This document shows, one piece after another, positions 1-5,680 of a DNA stretch of 7,952 bases. Within the stretch, counting starts at the first letter, position 1. Every line of letters begins with the position of its first letter. The notes below the pieces were generated by a model. The model was not told where the DNA came from. It saw only the letters and a program-made list of their open reading frames with translations, and searched no databases. Source of the DNA: Dehalococcoidia bacterium (lineage in GTDB: Bacteria > Chloroflexota > Dehalococcoidia > Lucifugimonadales > Lucifugimonadaceae); the NCBI GenBank assembly GCA_002700125.1, contig PACM01000026.1, positions 1 to 7,952 on the forward strand. Direction: 5' to 3'. The position numbers and the translations under genes are program-made.

Positions 1-324
1 AGAGAGAGGATGGCGATGGAGCAACAAAGAAGAGAAGAGCAGATGGCGATGGACCGTGAGCAGATGGAACAGCAACGAGAGATGATGAAAAGCATGGAAG
101 GATCCGGCGGAAGAGAAAGCTTTTATGAGCCCGAAGAGAGATGCTTCGTGGAAGACCAAGAAGCATCAAGAGGACTATTTGGCAATGTAGACATAGGAGC
201 TGAAATTGATTGTGGAATGAACGCAGGATACCAGGAAAGACTCAAAGACCCTGCAACCCTGGCTATACTTGGTCTTGTAGTTACTGTAGGTGCAACTGTG
301 CTACAGATGGTTAGGGGTAATTGA
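1..324 (+). CDS. Hypothetical protein: 11-residue-repeat helix with C-terminal membrane segment (probably 5'-partial)
   Basis: I do not recognise the family. The frame is open to the left edge of the window, so the gene probably starts upstream. Internal starts are ATG at 10 and ATG at 16; the latter has a purine-rich AGAGAGG six bases before it and is a plausible true start. Counting from the ATG at 10 (104 aa): residues 1-30 are almost entirely Met, Gln, Glu, Arg and Asp, with an 11-residue repeat (MAMEQQRREEQ / MAMDREQMEQQ), as in a hendecad coiled coil. A Gly-Ser-Gly-Gly linker at 31-34 follows, then an acidic middle region with Cys45 and Cys68. A hydrophobic stretch at about 81-101 is long enough to cross a membrane and ends in Val-Arg-Gly-Asn. 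This could be a tail-anchored or small virion-type membrane protein. The stop TGA overlaps the TTG start of the monooxygenase. AGA/AGG dominate the Arg codons and the DNA is purine-rich, unlike its neighbour. Confidence 0.5.
   Translation, partial: RERMAMEQQRREEQMAMDREQMEQQREMMKSMEGSGGRESFYEPEERCFVEDQEASRGLFGNVDIGAEIDCGMNAGYQERLKDPATLAILGLVVTVGATVLQMVRGN
10..75 (+). repeat. Two imperfect 33-bp tandem repeats encoding an 11-aa unit
   Basis: Both units (10-42 and 43-75) begin ATGGCGATGGA and encode Met-Ala-Met-Asp/Glu followed by Gln/Arg/Glu-rich residues. The second unit has diverged in its second half. The nine bases before position 10 are purine-rich like the end of a unit, so more copies may lie upstream of the window. 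The 11-residue period in a charged, Gln-rich protein suggests a helical rod. Confidence 0.6.
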
Positions 325-2030
325 AGAAAAGTGCACCAAACAATGATGTAGTTAAGCTTGATGTTCTTATTGTTGGCGCGGGTTTTTCTGGCTTATACCA
401 ACTGCTTTCTCTACGCGATAAATTAGGACTTTCCGTTAAGGTCGTTGAAGCTGGAGACGGTGTGGGCGGTACGTGGTACTGGAATAGGTATCCTGGTGCA
501 CGTTGCGATTCCGAAAGCTACGCTTATTCCTTTTATTTTGATAAGGAACTTCTGGGGGAATGGCAGTGGTCCGAGCGGTATCCTGGGCAAGCTGAGGTAG
601 TTAGATATTTGAATTATGTTGCTGATAAGTTTGATTTGAAACGTGATATAAAGTTTAATTCACGGGTTTTATCAGCTCATTACAACCAATCTAGAAACAA
701 GTGGGTTGTTACAACGGAACCAGGGCAACAGTTTGAATGTACATACTTGGTCACAGCAGTGGGATGTTTATCCTCAACGAACGTTCCAAAATTCCCAGGG
801 CAAGATAGGTTCAAAGGAGATTGGTTTCATACAGGTCGATGGCCCAACGAAGGAGTAGATTTTACAGGTAAGCGAGTAGGGCAAATTGGTACTGGATCAA
901 CAGGCATACAAACCATTCCAATAATCGCAGAAACAGCAAGTCATCTTACCGTCTTTCAGAGGTCAGCTAATTATAGTGTTCCAGCAAGCAACAGACCGCT
1001 TAGTGCAGATTTCCAAAAATATCTTCGTGGAAATTATGAGGACATCAAAAAAATGATTCAGTCAAATACAAATGGGCACCCTTTTGTATTCTCAGATCGT
1101 AAAGTGTTTGATGTTAGCGATGAAGAGCGCGAAGAGATTTTCGAAGAAGCTTGGACTCGAGGTGGACTAAGCTTCAGAGGTTGTTTTCAAGATGTTGCAT
1201 TCGATAAGAAAGCCAATGATCTTGCAGCTGATTTTATAAAGAGAAAAATCCGGTCTATAGTTAAAAATAGAGAAACAGCAAAAAAACTAACTAATATTGA
1301 TCACGCATTCGGTTCGAAACGCCCACCAATCGATACTAATTATTTTGAGACCTTTAATCGGAATAACGTAACTTTGGTTGATGTTAAATCATCTCCTATC
1401 AAGTCCATTACTCCCAAGGGCGTTAAAACCAAAGACGGAGAATATGAAGTGGATATCTTGGTTTTTGCAACTGGCTTCGATGCAATGACAAGGGCACTAT
1501 TGAATATTGATATTCAAGGTCGCGACGGATTGAAATTGAGAGATGTATGGGAAGATGGTCCAAAAACCTTTCTAGGTCTACAAGTTGCAGGTTTCCCGAA
1601 TCTATTTACAATAACAGGCCCGGGGAGTCCATCAGTTCTTTGCAATATGCCTGTACCGATAGAGCAACATGTAGAGTGGATTCAGGATTGCATATCTTAC
1701 ATGAAGAAAAATAAAATTAGCTTTATCGAGGCAACAGAAGGTTCTATGGAAAAATGGGTAGAACATATCGATGAAGTAGTCAATGAAACACTTTTCATTC
1801 ACGCTAAGAACTCTTGGTACTATGGAGCAAATATACCTGGAAAACCAAGAGGTTTCATGCCTTATGCAGGGGGAATGGCTCGATATAGAGCTATCTGTAA
1901 TGATGTTGCTAACCAAAATTATGTAGGTTTCAAATTAGGTGATACCGACAGAGGAAAAACCTATACTCCTCCTAAGATATCGGTAGATATATTAGTTGAA
2001 GATGTAATGGCAAATAGACAAGGTATCTAG
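321..2030 (+). CDS. Flavin-dependent Baeyer-Villiger monooxygenase (cyclohexanone/phenylacetone monooxygenase type)
   Basis: This is a cytosolic FAD/NADPH enzyme expected to insert one oxygen atom of O2 next to a ketone, giving an ester or lactone. At 569 aa it is slightly longer than CHMO and PAMO (about 540). The FAD-binding Rossmann motif GAGFSG is at residues 19-24, followed by the conserved GGTWYWNRYPGARCD block (49-63). The type I BVMO fingerprint FxGxxxHxxxWP is at 164-175 and the NADPH-binding motif GTGSTG at 190-195. Arg334 in the SKRPP segment matches the catalytic Arg of CHMO (R327) and PAMO (R337), and an ATGFD block lies near 383-387. The start is TTG at 321: the in-frame codon just upstream is TAA, no ATG precedes the Rossmann fold, and an AGGGG lies 3 nt upstream. 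The TTG overlaps the TGA of the preceding ORF, suggesting translational coupling. The true substrate is unknown; an alicyclic, steroidal or aromatic ketone is possible. The family call is firm and the substrate is open. Confidence 0.95.
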   Translation: MKKSAPNNDVVKLDVLIVGAGFSGLYQLLSLRDKLGLSVKVVEAGDGVGGTWYWNRYPGARCDSESYAYSFYFDKELLGEWQWSERYPGQAEVVRYLNYVADKFDLKRDIKFNSRVLSAHYNQSRNKWVVTTEPGQQFECTYLVTAVGCLSSTNVPKFPGQDRFKGDWFHTGRWPNEGVDFTGKRVGQIGTGSTGIQTIPIIAETASHLTVFQRSANYSVPASNRPLSADFQKYLRGNYEDIKKMIQSNTNGHPFVFSDRKVFDVSDEEREEIFEEAWTRGGLSFRGCFQDVAFDKKANDLAADFIKRKIRSIVKNRETAKKLTNIDHAFGSKRPPIDTNYFETFNRNNVTLVDVKSSPIKSITPKGVKTKDGEYEVDILVFATGFDAMTRALLNIDIQGRDGLKLRDVWEDGPKTFLGLQVAGFPNLFTITGPGSPSVLCNMPVPIEQHVEWIQDCISYMKKNKISFIEATEGSMEKWVEHIDEVVNETLFIHAKNSWYYGANIPGKPRGFMPYAGGMARYRAICNDVANQNYVGFKLGDTDRGKTYTPPKISVDILVEDVMANRQGI

Positions 2031-2036
2031 CAATTT

Positions 2037-2798
2037 TTATTGAGCTGTGTATCCACCATCAACAGGTAAGCAAACACCAGTAATAAAAGATGCTTCATCA
2101 GATGATAAGAATAGAGCAGCATTTGATATTTCTTCTGGTTCAGCTAGCCTTCCCATTGGGTGAAGTGATTCAATATGATCCAATGATTTTTTTTCCTTCA
2201 ATAAAATTTCAGTTAAGTTAGTTTTAGAGAATCCGGGACATAAGGCATTAACTCTAATATTTGACTTGGCAAAACCTACAGCCATATCTCTTGTCATCTG
2301 TACAACCCCTCCTTTAGAGTGCGGATAAGGATTAAGACCTGTGCTCATTCCTTGGTTATACCCTACCAATCCAATGATTGATGCTAAGTTTAGTATTGAC
2401 CCACCGCTGCCTTTCATCTTTTCTACTGCAAAATGAGACATTAAGTATGTTCCTTTTAAATTTACATCTATCACCCAATCCCATATTTGCTCAAAATCAT
2501 ATTCCTCAGGAGCATTACGTGGACTAACACCGGCACTGTTAATTAGAATATCGACTCCACCAAGTGATTTCTCAGTCAATTCGATTAAACTTTTCGCATC
2601 ATCTTTTTTAGAAACATCGCCCAGCCCTATCTCAGATTTTCTATTTGTATTAAGGCTATCTTTAGTTTCTGCTAATCCTTCTCCATTTATATCAGCTAAC
2701 ACAATGTTTGCACCTTCTCTATTAAAAGTTTGTGCACATGCTCTTCCTATTCCTGAACCTGCTCCAGTAATTATTACTCTTTTATTATTCAGTCTCAT
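2037..2798 (-). CDS. Classical short-chain dehydrogenase/reductase (SDR)
   Basis: This is an NAD(P)-dependent alcohol/ketone oxidoreductase with a single Rossmann domain, 253 aa from the chosen start, which is normal for classical SDRs. Visible motifs are TGAGSGIG (11-18, TGxxxGxG), Asp36 at the end of beta-2 (favouring NAD(H)), NSAG (87-90), Asn113, Ser140, and YPHSK with Tyr158 and Lys162 (YxxxK). The PG motif is near 188-189 and a C-terminal TGVCLPVDGGY lies at 240-250. Seventeen residues separate Ser140 and Tyr158, about five more than usual, so the substrate loop is enlarged. ATG at 2798 is chosen because the longer in-frame start at 2873 adds 25 unconserved residues and lies inside the best promoter match; no good Shine-Dalgarno is seen at either start. 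The gene converges on the monooxygenase with a 6-nt gap and diverges from the 5-alpha-reductase-like gene. It could supply or remove the ketone used by either neighbour, but the substrate is not shown by sequence. Confidence 0.93.
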   Translation of the reverse strand: MRLNNKRVIITGAGSGIGRACAQTFNREGANIVLADINGEGLAETKDSLNTNRKSEIGLGDVSKKDDAKSLIELTEKSLGGVDILINSAGVSPRNAPEEYDFEQIWDWVIDVNLKGTYLMSHFAVEKMKGSGGSILNLASIIGLVGYNQGMSTGLNPYPHSKGGVVQMTRDMAVGFAKSNIRVNALCPGFSKTNLTEILLKEKKSLDHIESLHPMGRLAEPEEISNAALFLSSDEASFITGVCLPVDGGYTAQ

Positions 2799-2834
2799 AT
2801 TAAAAACTTTTTTATTTAAATCTAATGTTTGCAG

Positions 2835-2862
2835 TTGACTTTGAATTATCCAAATATATTTT
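2835..2862 (+). promoter_or_regulatory. Possible promoter for the 5-alpha-reductase-like gene
   Basis: TTGACT (2835-2840) is followed by a 16-base spacer and TATTTT (2857-2862). The -10 match is weak; TATATT at 2855-2860 is a better hexamer but its spacing is only 14. The start codon at 2892 would be about 23 nt from the transcript start. The element overlaps the opposing SDR promoter. Confidence 0.25.
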
Positions 2863-2873
2863 AAAACTATCAA
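2845..2873 (-). promoter_or_regulatory. Sigma70-like promoter for the SDR gene
   Basis: On the minus strand TTGATA (2868-2873) is followed by a 17-base spacer and GATAAT (2845-2850). Each hexamer matches the consensus at 5 of 6 bases, and the spacing is ideal. Transcription would start near 2838, leaving a leader of about 40 nt before the SDR ATG at 2798. In AT-rich DNA chance matches occur, but position and orientation fit. Confidence 0.5.
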
Positions 2874-2891
2874 GTTTGTTACTATGGCTCA

Positions 2892-3644
2892 ATGTTTAAC
2901 ATTTTTATCATTCTTTACATCGTAATGATTATTACTACCCCAATTCTCACTTATTTAATCAAGGCTCCATATGGAAGATACTATAAAAAGAATTGGGGCA
3001 TATCGATTAATGATAAATTCGCTTGGATTCTTATGGAAACAATCTCTCCAATCTCTCTAATTTTGTCTTGTTTATGGTTTGGATTTTCAGGCAGTGTTAT
3101 AACAATCTGCTTGATCTTCGCTTGGACTTTCCATTATTTTTATAGAGCACTTCTATATCCATTTTTTATACGAAAATCATACTCTGAAAACAAGATGTCG
3201 TTAATCACAGTTTGTCTTGGAATCCTGTTCAATATTTTTAATGGAACTATAAATGGATATGCAATAGTTGAAATTTCAAGTCGTATGGATGAGAAATGGA
3301 TAACGCATCCAGTATTTTTATTAGGAGGGATAATTTTTGCTATTGGATTCATAGTAAATTGTCACAGTGATTTTATATTAAGAAAACTAAGAATTTCCTC
3401 TGATCAAGAATATGGAATTCCCACTGGAGGTATGTTTAGATTCTTGAGTTCCCCAAATTATTTTGGAGAAATTATTGAATGGTTTGGATTTGCTATGGCA
3501 TCCTGGAATGTTGCCTCCTTATGTTTTGCACTATTTACTTTATGTTTTCTTCTTCCAAGGGCAATTAGTCACCATTCGTGGTACAAGGATAAATTTCCAC
3601 AATATCCTAGAAGTAGGAAGGCAATCATTCCTTTCATCTTATAA
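2892..3644 (+). CDS. Steroid 5-alpha-reductase family (SRD5A-like) membrane oxidoreductase
   Basis: This is an integral membrane protein resembling 3-oxo-5-alpha-steroid 4-dehydrogenases, which use NADPH to reduce the C=C of an enone such as a delta-4-3-ketosteroid. Its 250 aa are close to the human isozymes (about 254-260) and it has several hydrophobic segments. Family blocks appear in order: PYGRYYKKNWG (26-36), WILME with Glu49 aligning to the catalytic Glu57 of SRD5A2, HYFYR (81-85) with Tyr82 aligning to SRD5A2 Tyr91, NCHSD (156-160), IPTGGMF (176-182), PNYFGEIIEWFGFA (188-201), PRAISHHSWY (222-231) and a terminal RKAIIPF. The last 90 residues are recognisably like SRD5A1. The start at 2892 is used because an ATG at 2884 is in another frame that stops quickly; no Shine-Dalgarno is visible. 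The gene is divergent from the SDR and convergent with the enolase-family gene. Other bacterial relatives (DUF1295, isoprenylcysteine methyltransferase-like) are less similar. The substrate may be a steroid, a sterol or another enone lipid. Confidence 0.88.
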   Translation: MFNIFIILYIVMIITTPILTYLIKAPYGRYYKKNWGISINDKFAWILMETISPISLILSCLWFGFSGSVITICLIFAWTFHYFYRALLYPFFIRKSYSENKMSLITVCLGILFNIFNGTINGYAIVEISSRMDEKWITHPVFLLGGIIFAIGFIVNCHSDFILRKLRISSDQEYGIPTGGMFRFLSSPNYFGEIIEWFGFAMASWNVASLCFALFTLCFLLPRAISHHSWYKDKFPQYPRSRKAIIPFIL

Positions 3645-3653
3645 CGTTGCTAG

Positions 3654-3666
3654 AAGCCTCAGGCTT
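3654..3666. terminator. Short hairpin between convergent genes, weak terminator candidate
   Basis: AAGCC (3654-3658) and GGCTT (3662-3666) form a 5-bp stem with a TCA loop in the 32-nt gap between the stops of the 5-alpha-reductase-like and enolase-family genes. No T-tract follows on either strand, so it is not a convincing intrinsic terminator. Confidence 0.2.
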
Positions 3667-3676
3667 AACCAATTTA

Positions 3677-4780
3677 TCAAGCGGAATGATTTTTAATTGC
3701 ATCTGGGTTAGGTTCTAATCCAATTCCTGGTTTATCAAAAGGTTTCCACTGTCCTTTGATAACCTCAGGTACATCCTTAAATAAAAAAGGCCAAGAGTCC
3801 ATTTCAGCTCCTAATATTTCTACCACTTTTAAATTTGGAGTAGCCATGCAGCAATGAAGATGTAGCAACGAATAAGCGTGTGGGGCTACTGGCAAATTAA
3901 AAGAATGAGCTATGTGTGCAACTTTCATCCATTCCGTGACTCCTCCAACTCGACCTATGTCAGGTTGGACAATGTCCGCCCCTCCTCTCGTAATTAAATC
4001 TTTGAATCCATATTTTGTATATTCGTGTTCTCCTGTTGCAACGGGAATAATTGTTGCTTTAGAAACCTCTTTTAGTCCCTCTATGTCATCTGCCAAAACA
4101 GGTTCTTCAAACCAAGATACATCATATTTCTCAAAAAATTTGGACATCTTTATGGCTTGTTTAGCATAGTAACCGTTATTTGCATCCACAAATATAGTTG
4201 TATTTTTACCTACTGCATTTCGTACCGCTTCTAATCTTTTAAGATCTTCTTCTTCAGATGCCCCAAAATCTTTTCCTACTTTCATTTTTACTCTAGGAAA
4301 TCCTTGTTCTACGTAAGAAACTTGCTCTTCAACCAGTTCTTCTATACTGAAATTTGTCCATCCTCCACTCCCATAGCAAGGGACTGAATCTTGATATGCC
4401 CCAAATATCTTGTACAGTGGAACCCCAAAAGCCTTACCTTTCAAATCCCACAGTGCGATATCTATTGCTGAAATTGCTTGAAAAGCCAGCCCTTTTCTAC
4501 CGTACCCTCTCACTGTCCAAAACATTTTATCCCATAGTTTTTCAGTTTTGATCGGATCTTCATCTAGGAGTAATTCTTTTAAATCGTCTTGTATAATGTT
4601 TGTAAGTGCTCTACCTGCATTGATATAGCTGAACCCTTTTAATCCTTTGTCAGTTTCAATTTCTATAAATACACAATGTCTTCCAGTTTTATTAGGATCA
4701 GGAGGAAACATTGTTGCATCCTGGAAAGGTTTAGAGCTTGGGTTAAAAATTAAGTGTGTTTTTATATCTGTTATCTTCAT
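3677..4780 (-). CDS. Enolase superfamily protein, mandelate racemase/muconate lactonizing enzyme family
   Basis: Members abstract the alpha proton of a carboxylate to form a Mg2+-stabilised enolate, then dehydrate, racemise or cycloisomerise the product. The 367-aa length is typical. The N-terminal capping domain spans about 1-125 and the (beta/alpha)7-beta barrel follows. Catalytic elements are KMK (Lys165, Lys167; Kx K base), VDANN (Asp199, Asn201), WFEEP (Glu225/Glu226), ATGEHE (Glu251, third metal ligand region), QPD (Asp274), PHAY (His301, paired with Asp274 as the second base) and Glu321. Lys plus a His-Asp dyad places it in the mandelate racemase subgroup, which includes many sugar acid dehydratases; the specific substrate cannot be read from sequence. 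The start ATG at 4780 begins the family's usual MKITDIKTH opening; AAGAG just upstream is at best a weak ribosome site. It lies 72 bp downstream of the ABC permease on the same strand. Confidence 0.93.
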   Translation of the reverse strand: MKITDIKTHLIFNPSSKPFQDATMFPPDPNKTGRHCVFIEIETDKGLKGFSYINAGRALTNIIQDDLKELLLDEDPIKTEKLWDKMFWTVRGYGRKGLAFQAISAIDIALWDLKGKAFGVPLYKIFGAYQDSVPCYGSGGWTNFSIEELVEEQVSYVEQGFPRVKMKVGKDFGASEEEDLKRLEAVRNAVGKNTTIFVDANNGYYAKQAIKMSKFFEKYDVSWFEEPVLADDIEGLKEVSKATIIPVATGEHEYTKYGFKDLITRGGADIVQPDIGRVGGVTEWMKVAHIAHSFNLPVAPHAYSLLHLHCCMATPNLKVVEILGAEMDSWPFLFKDVPEVIKGQWKPFDKPGIGLEPNPDAIKNHSA

Positions 4781-4787
4781 GTCTCTT

Positions 4788-4817
4788 AATATATTTCATG
4801 TAAATAGTTATTTGCAA
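4788..4817 (-). promoter_or_regulatory. Possible promoter for the enolase-family gene
   Basis: On the minus strand TTGCAA (4812-4817), an 18-base spacer and TATATT (4788-4793) lie just before the ATG at 4780. Only seven bases separate the -10 from the start codon, so transcription would begin at or within a base or two of the ATG, giving a nearly leaderless mRNA. The match is moderate and the DNA is AT-rich. Confidence 0.3.
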
Positions 4818-4824
4818 CTTTAAG

Positions 4825-4855
4825 TAATACTATAAAACAATAAAATATAGTATTA
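4825..4855. repeat. Perfect 10-bp inverted repeat overlapping the permease stop codon
   Basis: TAATACTATA (4825-4834) and TATAGTATTA (4846-4855) are exact reverse complements separated by 11 A-rich bases. The right arm contains the TAA stop of the ABC permease. Only one base pair in five is G-C or less, and no T-run follows on the minus strand, so a regulator-binding site is as plausible as a transcript 3' hairpin. Confidence 0.5.
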
Positions 4856-5653
4856 ATTATTTAGGTCTCTTTTCTTCCAGAAGTACAATGCAACTGTAAG
4901 AGCAATTAGGTCTGTAGCTATAAATATCGACCAATGCCAGGAATGAAATCCTTGTACTAGTGGGTCACCTCCTTTGTAATAGTAGAACAAAGACAAATAT
5001 TTTAGGTTTTCAAAGTCCTTTAAAAATGGTTCTAAGGTGTAAAGGAAGTATGAAATGATTGCGATTCCTGAAGCAATTCCAAAAACATGACTAGATTTTC
5101 CTAATATTGTACCAATCATTGAAGCAATGAAGCCCAAGGTTGTTGAGATAAGAAAAAGCTGTATGCAAATAGCTAAAATGTTAGTCATGGCTATGTTTAA
5201 ATCAAAAATGGTTCCAGTAATTATTATAGAAATTATTAAGCCGCAAATTATTAAGAATGTTTTTGCAGTTAATGCAAACAATTTTTGTATTAAAAAGTTC
5301 GATCTAGAGATACCTGTTGATAAAACTAGATCCAATGTTCTTGATTCTTCTTCTTTAGCAGTTGAGTCATATCCGTAATAAATTGCAGATCCAATTAATA
5401 TAAGAGGAATAAACACAGTAAACATATCGGTGTTCAATACTCCTTCAGGTGTGGATAAGTCTATTCCTGCAGGGCCCGCAAAGGCAGTAAGCAATCCTTT
5501 AGGTAATAGATCTATGATTCTTTGAAATTCTTCCATAGGTAACTCTGCTACTACGAACATCACCATCAGGCATGTGAGAAATAAAAGTATAAAAATAGCT
5601 AAAATTGTCTTTACGGAATCTCGGACAGACTTTAAGAAAATGTTTCTTAACAT
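4853..5653 (-). CDS. ABC-2 type transporter permease subunit
   Basis: This is the membrane-spanning subunit of an ABC transporter, probably an exporter of the ABC-2 type. At 266 aa it has about six hydrophobic segments, near residues 15-35, 76-94, 128-148, 155-182, 188-206 and 241-259. Between the second and third lies KEEESRTLDLVLSTGISRS (about 100-118), the conserved cytoplasmic stretch that marks this permease family and is expected to contact the ATPase. The C-terminus is basic (KKRD). The usual neighbour, an ABC ATPase gene, is absent from the window: the gene 27 nt upstream is an amidohydrolase and the one downstream is enolase-family. The ATPase must therefore be elsewhere, or the permease has another role. 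Cotranscription with the amidohydrolase is likely given the short gap. The start ATG at 5653 has an AGAGAG about 15 nt upstream, which is far for a ribosome site. The substrate cannot be told. Confidence 0.88.
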   Translation of the reverse strand: MLRNIFLKSVRDSVKTILAIFILLFLTCLMVMFVVAELPMEEFQRIIDLLPKGLLTAFAGPAGIDLSTPEGVLNTDMFTVFIPLILIGSAIYYGYDSTAKEEESRTLDLVLSTGISRSNFLIQKLFALTAKTFLIICGLIISIIITGTIFDLNIAMTNILAICIQLFLISTTLGFIASMIGTILGKSSHVFGIASGIAIISYFLYTLEPFLKDFENLKYLSLFYYYKGGDPLVQGFHSWHWSIFIATDLIALTVALYFWKKRDLNN

Positions 5654-5680
5654 TTGATTATTTATTCTCTCTTTTGATTG

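Noticed and set aside
1632..1916. 94-codon open frame on the minus strand
   Set aside because: It lies wholly inside the monooxygenase, whose conserved family sequence continues across the region, and the translated product has no recognisable features.
2030..2045. CAAT/ATTG pairing around a T-run between the convergent monooxygenase and SDR stops
   Set aside because: The stem is only four A/T-rich pairs and overlaps the SDR stop codon; it is too weak to call a terminator.
2799..2873. 25-residue N-terminal extension of the SDR from the ATG at 2873
   Set aside because: The extra residues precede the normal SDR beginning, resemble no targeting signal, and overlap the best sigma70-like promoter.
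3140..3352. 70-codon open frame on the minus strand
   Set aside because: It is antisense to the middle of the 5-alpha-reductase-like gene and shows no family features.
3463..3696. 77-codon plus-strand frame running past the 5-alpha-reductase-like stop
   Set aside because: It overlaps the best conserved C-terminal blocks of that gene in another frame and then runs into the antisense enolase-family gene.
3912..4551. Two plus-strand open frames (3912-4169 and 4354-4551)
   Set aside because: Both are antisense to the enolase-family gene, covering its catalytic barrel and capping domain respectively; no start signals or family features.
5127..5378. 83-codon plus-strand frame
   Set aside because: It is antisense to the permease.
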